Both the position numbers and the translations under genes were made by a program. Under the pieces are notes generated by a model, which was given only the letters and a program-made list of their open reading frames with translations, was not told where the DNA came from and made no database searches. From the NCBI GenBank assembly GCA_964474635.1, contig CAYYTT010000215.1:1-5855 (forward strand): a stretch of 5,855 nt of DNA, in the 5' to 3' direction. This DNA comes from CAYUYV01 sp964474635. GTDB lineage: Bacteria > Pseudomonadota > Alphaproteobacteria > JAJFIK01. Below are positions 1 through 5,817 of this stretch, one piece after another; within the stretch, counting starts at the first letter, position 1; each line of letters begins with the position of its first letter.

Positions 1-27
1 CGGGCGGGGCGGCCGTGGGCCGGCGGC

Positions 28-41
28 GGGGGGGGGGGGGG
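28..41. repeat. Homopolymer run of 14 G
   Basis: Fourteen consecutive G residues lie in a stretch that is otherwise only G and C. This may be a genuine slippage-prone tract or a sequencing/assembly artefact near a contig end. A second G-rich tract at the other end of the window (5831-5845) makes an artefact more likely. It carries no identifiable function. Confidence 0.7.
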
Positions 42-218
42 CGGCCCCGGGCCTGGGATGCCGTGACACCGTCTGTGGCACATGCGCGGGACGCCCTTCG
101 GCGGGGCGGTCGGCCCTGGCGGGGCTGGCGCGCGCTTGGCCGCACGGCGGGCCTGCTTTTCAGAAGGTGGGCTTAAGGTATTTTCCCAGTATCATCGGCG
201 CGGCGCGACGTGATGCTC

Positions 219-242
219 GAGCGTAAAACACGCTCTATTTTG
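219..242 (+). terminator. Possible weak intrinsic terminator or operator dyad
   Basis: GAGCGT and ACGCTC form a perfect 6-bp stem around the loop AAAAC (219-235), followed by TATTTTG (236-242). A short GC-containing stem followed by a T-rich stretch on the + strand resembles a weak Rho-independent terminator for an upstream gene. The stem is short and the T run is broken, so a regulator-binding dyad upstream of the dehydrogenase operon is an equal alternative. The TAA ending the open frame from the left edge lies across the stem-loop boundary (224-226). Confidence 0.35.
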
Positions 243-257
243 AAGATCTCGGCCAAC

Positions 258-276
258 GGTCCGCTCAATACGGACC
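258..276. promoter_or_regulatory. Perfect inverted repeat upstream of the dehydrogenase pair
   Basis: GGTCCG (258-263) and CGGACC (271-276) are perfect reverse complements separated by a 7-base spacer. The dyad starts 64 bases before the ATG of the first acyl-CoA dehydrogenase and is not followed by a T run, so it is not a standard terminator. Its position suits an operator or a leader hairpin. Fatty-acid and steroid catabolic operons are often controlled by TetR-family repressors that bind dyads, but no regulator gene lies in this window and the site matches no operator I know. Confidence 0.3.
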
Positions 277-302
277 CAAGACCAGCGATAGCAGCAAGAA
301 CA

Positions 303-309
303 GGGGAGG
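303..309 (+). promoter_or_regulatory. Ribosome binding site of the first acyl-CoA dehydrogenase
   Basis: GGGGAGG is a strong Shine-Dalgarno match 12 bases before the ATG at 322. The spacing is slightly long but no better start is available, and the N-terminus from that ATG (MNFDFSEDQKFLKDQARKF) is typical for the family. Confidence 0.7.
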
Positions 310-321
310 CATCGACCGGCA

Positions 322-1449
322 ATGAATTTCGATTTTTCGGAAGACCAGAAATTCCTGAAGGATCAGGCCCGCAAATTTCTCACCGAGCGTTGCCCCGCGA
401 CGGTGGCCCGCGCCGTGTTGGAGAGCGGCACGACCCACGATGAGGGTCTGTGGCGTGCCATCGGTGAGATGGGCTGGACCGGCACCGCGATCCCGGAAGC
501 CTATGGCGGGCTGGGTCTTGGCCATCTGGAGCTGTGCGTTATTGCCGAGGAACTGGGCCGCGCCCTTGCTCCGGTGCCCTTTGCCTCTTCCGTTTATCTG
601 GCGACCGAAGCCGTGCTGACGGCCGGATCCGAGCAGCAAAAGAAAGAGCACCTGCCGGCCCTGGCCGCTGGCCAAAAGATCGGCACCATGGCCATCGGCG
701 AGGGCGCCAAGCCCGCGACGCCGGTCTCCATGACCGTGCGCTTTGACGGCGCGAGCCTCCACGGCGAGAAACTGCCCGTGCCCGATGGCATGGCGGCCGA
801 TTTCGCCGTTGTCGTTGCCAAAAACGGGGACGGCAAGGACGAGGGCGATGTGGATCTTGCCCTTGTGGACCTTAAAGGCCCTGGCGTGACCCGGGAAACG
901 GTCCAGACCCTCGATCCGACCCGCCCGCACGCCAAAATCACCTTTGCCGGCGCCCCGGCAGAGCGTCTGGGGGCCTCCGGGGCCGGTTGGTCCTTGAGCC
1001 GGCAGATCCTGGACCGGGCGGCGGTTCTGACGGCCTTCGAACAGGTCGGCGGCGCCGATGCCTGCCTCGAAATGGCCAAGGACTGGGCTTTGAACCGGTA
1101 TGCGTTCGGCCGGCAGATCGGCTCCTATCAGGCGATCAAGCACAAGCTTGCGGACATGTATGTGAACAACGAACTGGCCCGCTCCAACGCCTATTACGGC
1201 GCCTGGGCCCTGGCCACCGATGCCGCCGACCTCGCCATCGCCGCGGCCGGCGCGCGGGTCAGCGCGACCCAGGCCTACCACTATGCCTCCAAGGAGAACA
1301 CGCAGACCCACGGCGGTATGGGCTTCACCTGGGAAGGCGACTGCCACCTGCACTACCGGCGCTCCAAGCATCTGGCGCTCGTCCTCGGGGCCGAGCGGGT
1401 CTGGAAGGACCGTCTTGTGAGCCAGCTCGAGCGCCGCAACGTGGCGTAA
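322..1449 (+). CDS. Acyl-CoA dehydrogenase, FAD-binding subunit probably lacking a catalytic Glu
   Basis: This is a 375-residue protein of the acyl-CoA dehydrogenase family, the FAD enzymes that introduce the alpha-beta double bond in beta-oxidation of CoA thioesters. The N-terminal helical domain covers about residues 1-115, a middle beta domain about 118-215, and the C-terminal helical domain about 222-370. The FAD-contact motifs of the C-terminal domain are intact: R259-x-x-F262-G263 with Q270 and K273 following, and Q328-T-H-G-G-M-G-F335. Catalytic residues look absent. The position of medium-chain dehydrogenase Glu376 aligns without gaps to L355, and the helix G position used by isovaleryl-CoA dehydrogenase is D231. 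The middle domain lacks the usual TEPxxGSD and NGxKxWI motifs. It therefore resembles the non-catalytic partner subunit of heterotetrameric dehydrogenases. The partner is probably the gene 45 bases downstream. Family assignment is certain; the partner role is inferred, and the substrate is unknown. Confidence 0.93.
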   Translation: MNFDFSEDQKFLKDQARKFLTERCPATVARAVLESGTTHDEGLWRAIGEMGWTGTAIPEAYGGLGLGHLELCVIAEELGRALAPVPFASSVYLATEAVLTAGSEQQKKEHLPALAAGQKIGTMAIGEGAKPATPVSMTVRFDGASLHGEKLPVPDGMAADFAVVVAKNGDGKDEGDVDLALVDLKGPGVTRETVQTLDPTRPHAKITFAGAPAERLGASGAGWSLSRQILDRAAVLTAFEQVGGADACLEMAKDWALNRYAFGRQIGSYQAIKHKLADMYVNNELARSNAYYGAWALATDAADLAIAAAGARVSATQAYHYASKENTQTHGGMGFTWEGDCHLHYRRSKHLALVLGAERVWKDRLVSQLERRNVA

Positions 1450-1475
1450 CGGGTCGTCAGGGCAAAGTGGATTTT

Positions 1476-1486
1476 AAGGGGAAGGA
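1476..1486 (+). promoter_or_regulatory. Ribosome binding site of the second acyl-CoA dehydrogenase
   Basis: The purine-rich stretch AAGGGGAAGGA ends 8 bases before the ATG at 1495, giving an ideal Shine-Dalgarno spacing and fixing that start. The 45-base gap after the first dehydrogenase holds no terminator-like hairpin that I can see, so the two genes are probably co-transcribed. Confidence 0.75.
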
Positions 1487-1494
1487 CCAACGCT

Positions 1495-2718
1495 ATGGAT
1501 TTCAACGACACGCCGGAAGAAGCCGCATTCCGCAGCCAGGCCCGCGCCTGGCTCAAAGCCAATGCCAAGCCGAAGAACCCGGACGGCACCGCCACGCGCT
1601 ATGACACCACGGCGGCGCTGCTCGAGGCCGCCCGCGCCTGGCAGCGCAAGAAAGCCGATGCCGGCTTTGCCGCCATCACCTGGCCCAAGGAATACGGCGG
1701 CCTTGGCGGCACGCCCATGCAGCAGGTGATCTACAACCAGGAAGAGGGCAAGTTCGACGTGCCCCGGGGCGTCTACGAGATCGGCCTGGGCATGTGCATT
1801 CCCACACTGATGGCCTATGCGACGCCGGAGCAGTGCACGCGCTATGTGGACCCGGCCCTCAAGGGCGAGGAAATCTGGTGCCAGCTGTTCTCCGAACCGT
1901 CCGCCGGCTCGGACGTGGCGGGCCTGCGCACCAAATGCGAGCAGGTGGGCGATGAGTGGATCATCAATGGCCAGAAGGTTTGGACGTCTGGCGCGCATTT
2001 CTGCGACTACGGCATCCTGGTGGCGCGCTCCGATCCCACGGTGCCCAAGCACAAGGGCCTGACCTTCTTCTTCCTCGACATGAAATCGCCGGGCATCGAA
2101 ATCCGCCCCATTAAGCAGGCCTCCGGCGGCTCGGGCTTTAACGAGGTCTTCTTCAACGATGTGCGCATCCCCGATGCCCAGCGCCTGGGCAATGTGGGCG
2201 ATGGCTGGAAGGTCGCGCTGACCACGCTGATGCATGAGCGTCTTGCCATCGGCGGCACCTCCGGGCCTGACGTCAGCGAGCTGATCGAGTTGACCAAGGC
2301 CATCATGCTCGAGGACGGCCCCGCCATTGACAATGCCGCCGTGCGCGAGAAGATCGCCGACTGGTATGTGCGCTCGCAGGGCCTTGCCTACACGCGTTAC
2401 CGCACCCTGACAGCCCTGTCCAAGGGGCAAATTCCGGGTCCTGAAAGCTCCATCGGCAAGATCGTGGCGGCGAGCCAGCTTCAAGACCTCTCCAGCCTCG
2501 CCATGGACCTTGAGGACATGGGGGGCATCATGACGGAAGCCTTCATGCCCCTGGAAGGGCAATTCCAGCAGTCCTTCATGGGCTCGGCGGGCCTGCGCAT
2601 CGCCGGCGGTACGGACGAGATCCTGCGCAACATCATCGCCGAGCGGGTTCTGGGCCTGCCTGGCGATATTCGCGTCGACAAGGATATTCCGTTTAATGAA
2701 CTTCCGACGGGACGCTAA
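1495..2718 (+). CDS. Acyl-CoA dehydrogenase, likely catalytic subunit of a heteromeric enzyme
   Basis: This is a 407-residue acyl-CoA dehydrogenase-family protein. The middle domain is canonical: F132-S-E-P-S-A-G-S-D140 and N158-G-Q-K-V-W-T-S-G-A167 are the flavin and substrate-side motifs. A Glu sits in helix G (M246-H-E248-R-L-A-I-G-G), the position of the catalytic base in isovaleryl-CoA dehydrogenase and, as I recall, in the steroid-degrading ChsE4 of Mycobacterium tuberculosis. The medium-chain Glu376 position is G371 (A-G-G-T-D-E-I-L-R). The C-terminal half lacks both RxxFG and QxHGGxG, the elements that bind the FAD of the neighbouring subunit in homotetramers; the equivalent stretch reads LEDGPAIDNAAVREKIAD. 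Those motifs are intact in the preceding gene, so the two products likely form one alpha2-beta2 enzyme with shared FAD sites. Bulky acyl-CoAs (steroid or terpenoid side chains) are plausible substrates, but nothing in the window proves this. Confidence 0.94.
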   Translation: MDFNDTPEEAAFRSQARAWLKANAKPKNPDGTATRYDTTAALLEAARAWQRKKADAGFAAITWPKEYGGLGGTPMQQVIYNQEEGKFDVPRGVYEIGLGMCIPTLMAYATPEQCTRYVDPALKGEEIWCQLFSEPSAGSDVAGLRTKCEQVGDEWIINGQKVWTSGAHFCDYGILVARSDPTVPKHKGLTFFFLDMKSPGIEIRPIKQASGGSGFNEVFFNDVRIPDAQRLGNVGDGWKVALTTLMHERLAIGGTSGPDVSELIELTKAIMLEDGPAIDNAAVREKIADWYVRSQGLAYTRYRTLTALSKGQIPGPESSIGKIVAASQLQDLSSLAMDLEDMGGIMTEAFMPLEGQFQQSFMGSAGLRIAGGTDEILRNIIAERVLGLPGDIRVDKDIPFNELPTGR

Positions 2719-2758
2719 GGCCCGTTGGGAGTGAGTGAGGAGTAGTCGGGGCCAAGAC

Positions 2759-4207
2759 ATGGTGAAGCCCAATACGGACCATCCCGGCCGGGATGGTCCC
2801 GAACCGAACGGTGAGGCGGATTTGAGTCTCTCGGCACGGTTCTTTTACTGGCTGGCCAGTGCCCTCGTGGTCGCCATCGCCCTTGTGGCGGTGTCGGCCC
2901 GGTCCATGGGGCTCCTGGGCCCCGAAACCCTGCTCGGCGAGATCCGCGAGACGCAGCGCCTGCTTGTGCTCACGCGGAATGCGCCGAACACGTTTTATCT
3001 CGAACGCGAGGAGACGGCCGGTTTCGAGCATGACTTGATCCGCGAGTTCGCCCGCCATGTGGGCGCCAAGGTCGGCTTTTCCATGAGCGATTCCCTGGCT
3101 GGCCTGATTGACGGCGTGGCGGGCGGGCAGGCGCATATCGCGGCCGCCGCCGTCTCGGCCGATCTGGACCTTCCCGGCGCGCTGCGTTTCGGCCCGTCCT
3201 ATGGCGAAATCCGTTTGCAGATGGTCTGCCACCGGGAGGGTCCCACCCCGCGTCCCGCGCCGCGCCTGTCCCGGGAGCCCGTGTCGGTTCTGGTCGAAGG
3301 CTCCTTCGAACGGCGCCTTGGCGATATGCGCCAGTCCGCCCCCGATCTGACCTGGACGGCCATCTATGGACCGAGCACGGAAGACCTGATGGCCCAGGTT
3401 GCCGCCCGGGAGGTGGACTGCACCGTCGGCGATTCCGCCCTCGTGTCGGTCCATCGCCGCAATTATCCCGAACTTGTCGTTCCCTTCGATGTGTCGGGCC
3501 CAAGCCAGCTCGCCTGGATCGTGCCGGCAAACGCCCATGCTCTGCGGGCGGAACTGGCGCGCTGGTTCGCGCTGGCCTCCACCCAGGAACTGCTCGCCCA
3601 GTTGCACGAGCGGTACTACGGCCATGTTCCGGATTTCGATTATGTGGACATCGCACGGTTCGAGCGGCGCCTGAGCAGCCGCCTGCCCAAGTATCTGCCC
3701 CATTTCGAACGGGCGGCGACGTCCACTGGCCTGTCCTGGCGCCTGCTCGCCGCGGTGGCCTACCAGGAAAGCCATTGGCGCCCTCAAGCCACGAGCCCGA
3801 CCGGCGTGCGGGGCATCATGATGCTGACCCGTTCAACGGCGCGCGACCTTGGAGTGGAAAATCGCCTGGACCCGGTGCAAAGCATCAATGGCGGGGCACG
3901 GTATCTGTCCCGCCTGATCGAGCGGGTGCCCGAAAGCGTGACGGGCCAGGACCGGCTCTGGTTTGCGCTTGCCGCGTATAATGTCGGGTTCGGCCATGTC
4001 ATGGATGCGCGCACCCTGGCGCGCCGCCAGGGGCTCAACCCGGATCTGTGGAGTGACATCAAGACGACCCTGCCCCTGCTGCGCAAGAAGGCCTATTACA
4101 AGACCGTGCCCCATGGCTACGCGCGGGGCAGTGAGCCTGTGCACTATGTGCGGCAGGTGCGCCATTACCTCGATATCCTGGAACGCTGGCAGGGGCACGA
4201 CGTATAG
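2759..4207 (+). CDS. mltF: MltF-like membrane-bound lytic murein transglycosylase
   Basis: The product (482 residues from this ATG) is predicted to cleave the MurNAc-GlcNAc bond of peptidoglycan, forming 1,6-anhydro-muropeptides in the periplasm. A hydrophobic segment at about residues 28-45 (F-F-Y-W-L through A-V-S) is a signal anchor or uncleaved signal peptide. Residues about 67-275 resemble a family 3 periplasmic solute-binding domain, and about 300-475 form the SLT (goose-lysozyme-like) domain. Catalytic Glu is E337 in A-Y-Q-E-S-H-W; other family motifs are G349-V-R-G-I-M-M-L-T357 and L404-A-A-Y-N-V-G-F-G-H413. The C-terminal part with P-L-L-R-K-K-A-Y-Y and G-Y-A-R-G matches E. coli MltF (518 residues, from memory) in kind. 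The start is uncertain: GTG 2735 and ATG 2759 lack well-spaced ribosome binding sites, while TTG 2822 has GGTGAGG just upstream and would begin right before the membrane segment (461 residues). A perfect palindrome lies at codons 6-14. Confidence 0.9.
   Translation: MVKPNTDHPGRDGPEPNGEADLSLSARFFYWLASALVVAIALVAVSARSMGLLGPETLLGEIRETQRLLVLTRNAPNTFYLEREETAGFEHDLIREFARHVGAKVGFSMSDSLAGLIDGVAGGQAHIAAAAVSADLDLPGALRFGPSYGEIRLQMVCHREGPTPRPAPRLSREPVSVLVEGSFERRLGDMRQSAPDLTWTAIYGPSTEDLMAQVAAREVDCTVGDSALVSVHRRNYPELVVPFDVSGPSQLAWIVPANAHALRAELARWFALASTQELLAQLHERYYGHVPDFDYVDIARFERRLSSRLPKYLPHFERAATSTGLSWRLLAAVAYQESHWRPQATSPTGVRGIMMLTRSTARDLGVENRLDPVQSINGGARYLSRLIERVPESVTGQDRLWFALAAYNVGFGHVMDARTLARRQGLNPDLWSDIKTTLPLLRKKAYYKTVPHGYARGSEPVHYVRQVRHYLDILERWQGHDV
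2776..2799. repeat. 24-bp perfect palindrome at the dehydrogenase/mltF junction
   Basis: GGACCATCCCGG (2776-2787) is followed directly by its exact reverse complement (2788-2799), with no spacer and no mismatch. It lies 57 bases after the second dehydrogenase stop. As RNA it could form a very stable GC-rich stem. No T run follows, so it is not a standard intrinsic terminator, although a processing or 3'-end-protecting hairpin for the dehydrogenase mRNA is possible, as is a protein-binding dyad. If mltF starts at 2759 the palindrome is coding (T-D-H-P-G-R-D-G-P); if mltF starts at TTG 2822 it is intergenic. Confidence 0.8.
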
Positions 4208-4255
4208 CCTTGGCATGCGATGTATGCGAATGGCTTGGGACGTGAGTAATCCGAC

Positions 4256-4792
4256 ATGCCCACATTGACAAAAGATGCCGTGGACGCGGCCCTCGATGCC
4301 TATGACGGCCGGCAGGTCCGCACGCTGCGCGGGCTGATCTCCGTCGTGGCGCCGCCCGAGGCGGTCATGATGCACATCATCGCCCGGTGTCAGGACGAGG
4401 AGGCGCGGATCCAGTCCGGCGCGTCCTGGCTCGTAAAAAACTTCCTGGAGGCCGGCGCGCGCCTTAACGCGGCCCAGACCAAGGCGCTGATTGCGAGCTA
4501 TGGCCCCACCGTGTCCTGGGATGCTTGCCTTCACCATTGCCAAAGCATGCGCTGGCTGACCATTCCGGAGAGTGCCATGGCCGAGGTCGGAGAGTTCATC
4601 GGCCGCTGCACAGGCGCGCCCGAACCCTTCGTGCGTGCCTGGGCCTATGATGCGCTGTTCCAGATCACGCGCGCCGATCCCATGCTCCTCGCCGACACCG
4701 TGGACGTGCTCCAGGATGCCGAGGAGGACCCGGCGCCGTCGGTGCGCGCCCGTGTGCGTGCGCTGCTCAAGGCCAGCGGAGCCGCGGCGTGA
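4256..4792 (+). CDS. Small HEAT-like helical protein of unknown function
   Basis: This 178-residue protein has no signal peptide or membrane segment and is probably cytoplasmic. It appears all alpha-helical. The C-terminal part (about 105-175) reads like two or more HEAT-type helix pairs: E123-P-F-V-R-A-W-A-Y-D-A-L-F-Q-I137 and S162-V-R-A-R-V-R-A-L-L-K172 show the amphipathic helices with conserved Arg typical of such repeats. No catalytic motif is visible. The ATG at 4256 is the first possible start, because an in-frame TAA lies at 4247-4249; its Shine-Dalgarno (GTGAG at 4242-4246) is weak. The stop codon overlaps the GTG start of dusA, so the two are probably translationally coupled. HEAT-like repeats usually mediate protein or nucleic acid binding. 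A role linked to tRNA modification is conceivable from the coupling alone, but I do not recognise the family. Confidence 0.8.
   Translation: MPTLTKDAVDAALDAYDGRQVRTLRGLISVVAPPEAVMMHIIARCQDEEARIQSGASWLVKNFLEAGARLNAAQTKALIASYGPTVSWDACLHHCQSMRWLTIPESAMAEVGEFIGRCTGAPEPFVRAWAYDALFQITRADPMLLADTVDVLQDAEEDPAPSVRARVRALLKASGAAA
4775..4781 (+). promoter_or_regulatory. Ribosome binding site of dusA inside the preceding gene
   Basis: AGCGGAG lies 7 bases before the GTG at 4789, within the last codons of the upstream gene. It supports the GTG start and the 4-base GTGA overlap, a layout typical of translational coupling. Confidence 0.5.
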
Positions 4793-5817
4793 CGGCTGAT
4801 CGGGGGGCGGAACCGGCCGGGCTGTCCCGGCGGTTCTGCGTGGCGCCCATGATGGACTGGACCGACCGGCACGATCGATATTTCCTGCGTCTGATTTCGC
4901 GGCATGCCCTTCTTTATACGGAGATGGTCACAACCGGCGCCGTGATCCATGGGGACCGGGAGCATCTCATTGGCTTTCACGAGGCGGAACATCCGGTGGC
5001 CCTGCAACTCGGCGGGTCCGACCCGGGCGACCTGGCACACGCCGCGCGCATCGGGGCCGACTGGGGCTATGACGAGATCAACCTCAATGTGGGCTGCCCG
5101 TCCGACCGGGTCCAGTCCGGGCGCTTCGGTGCCTGCCTCATGCGCGAGCCGGACCTGGTGGCGGACTGTGTGGCGGCCATGGCCGATTCGGTATCTTGTC
5201 CGGTGACGGTCAAATGCCGGATCGGGGTCGATGATCAAGAGCCCGAACAGGCTTTGCCGGCATTCGTCGACCGGGTGGCGGCCGCGGGCTGCCGGACATT
5301 CATTGTCCACGCCCGCAAGGCCTGGCTTCAGGGTTTGAGCCCGAAGGACAACCGCACCATTCCTCCGCTCGATTATGACCTTGTCTATCGGCTGAAGGCG
5401 GCCCGGCCGGACCTTGAGATCGTGATCAATGGCGGGATCGAGGATCTCGACGCGGCCGAGCTGCATCTTGGTCAAACGGACGGGGTCATGCTCGGGCGTG
5501 CGGCGTACCATACGCCCTATCTGCTCAGCGCCGTGGACGGACGATTGTTCGGCGCCGCCGCCGCGCCGCCAAGCCGCCTGGACATCGCGCGCGCGCTTGA
5601 GCCTTACATCGCGGCCCATTTGGACGCCGGCGGACGGTTGCACCAGGTGACGCGGCATATTGTGGGGCTCTACCAGGGGCAGCCCGGCGCCCGGGCCTTC
5701 CGCCGGATCCTCAGCGAGGAAGGCCCCCGGCCGGGGGCCGGGCTTGAGGTTTTGCGCAAGGCCGTCGCGGCCGTCGAAGAGCGCGGCCAGAGGGCGCGCG
5801 CAGAAGCGGCGGCATGA
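4789..5817 (+). CDS. dusA: tRNA-dihydrouridine synthase A
   Basis: This 342-residue protein is an FMN-dependent, NADPH-using enzyme that reduces uridine to dihydrouridine in the D-loop of tRNA (positions 20 and 20a for DusA). The fold is a TIM barrel from about residue 14 to 240 followed by a helical tRNA-binding domain. Seen motifs: R15-F-C-V-A-P-M-M-D-W-T-D-R-H at the first strand, L-N-V-G-C103-P-S-D-R-V-Q with the catalytic Cys that donates the proton, V-K142-C-R-I-G-V-D-D, H174-A-R-K177-A-W-L-Q-G-L-S-P-K, and G-R-A-A-Y-H-T-P-Y. The V-T-R-H-I-V-G-L-Y-Q-G-Q-P-G-A-R block and its surroundings separate DusA from DusB and DusC. Length fits the family (about 330-345). It starts with GTG overlapping the upstream stop, and its own TGA overlaps an ATG at 5814. 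The reading frame is intact throughout, with no integrated element at the 5' end. Confidence 0.96.
   Translation: MTADRGAEPAGLSRRFCVAPMMDWTDRHDRYFLRLISRHALLYTEMVTTGAVIHGDREHLIGFHEAEHPVALQLGGSDPGDLAHAARIGADWGYDEINLNVGCPSDRVQSGRFGACLMREPDLVADCVAAMADSVSCPVTVKCRIGVDDQEPEQALPAFVDRVAAAGCRTFIVHARKAWLQGLSPKDNRTIPPLDYDLVYRLKAARPDLEIVINGGIEDLDAAELHLGQTDGVMLGRAAYHTPYLLSAVDGRLFGAAAAPPSRLDIARALEPYIAAHLDAGGRLHQVTRHIVGLYQGQPGARAFRRILSEEGPRPGAGLEVLRKAVAAVEERGQRARAEAAA

Larger units (their letters stand above)
1..321. other. Leader region without a supported gene
   Basis: No convincing gene is visible here. The first 60 bases are almost pure G/C with a long G run. On the + strand, frame 2 is open from the left edge to a TAA at 224-226, and frame 3 is open to a TAA at 174-176. 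Either could be the tail of an upstream gene, but the translations are low in complexity (Gly, Arg, Ala) and match no family I recognise. From about 155 the base composition becomes more balanced, as in a real intergenic region, with two perfect inverted repeats (219-235 and 258-276) before the ribosome binding site of the first dehydrogenase. TATCAT at 190-195 resembles a -10 box, but no matching -35 box sits at a normal distance, so I do not call a promoter. Confidence 0.6.

Noticed and set aside
2..226. Edge-open + strand frame that could be the tail of an upstream gene
   Set aside because: It ends in the loop of a terminator-like hairpin, which is suggestive, but the translation is low in complexity, passes through the suspect G run and resembles no known protein C-terminus.
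266..276. 11-base direct repeat CAATACGGACC shared with 2770-2780, considered as a shared regulator site
   Set aside because: A few exact 11-base matches are expected by chance in a window of this size and skewed composition. It is noted only because both copies overlap dyads.
210..443. Small + strand open reading frame overlapping the first dehydrogenase start
   Set aside because: It starts within the 219-235 hairpin area, runs out of frame into the dehydrogenase, and has no clear ribosome binding site or family resemblance.
265..1371. Long open reading frame on the - strand opposite the first dehydrogenase
   Set aside because: It is a shadow of the GC-rich codon pattern of the real gene. 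Its translation is Gly/Arg/Ala/His-rich with no recognisable domain, while the + strand encodes a clear acyl-CoA dehydrogenase.
1474..2772. Long - strand open reading frame opposite the second dehydrogenase
   Set aside because: The + strand family motifs are unambiguous; the antisense frame has no family features and no good ribosome binding site that I could see.
2693..3787. Long - strand open reading frame opposite mltF
   Set aside because: Same cause: high third-position G/C on the + strand removes stops from the antisense frame. The predicted protein shows no domain.
4208..4255. Promoter or terminator between mltF and the HEAT-like gene
   Set aside because: The 48-base gap has only a short repeated ATGCGA and no stable hairpin, T run or convincing promoter boxes.
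4645..5658. - strand open reading frame of 337 codons opposite dusA
   Set aside because: It crosses the boundary between two well-supported + strand genes and has no recognisable protein features.
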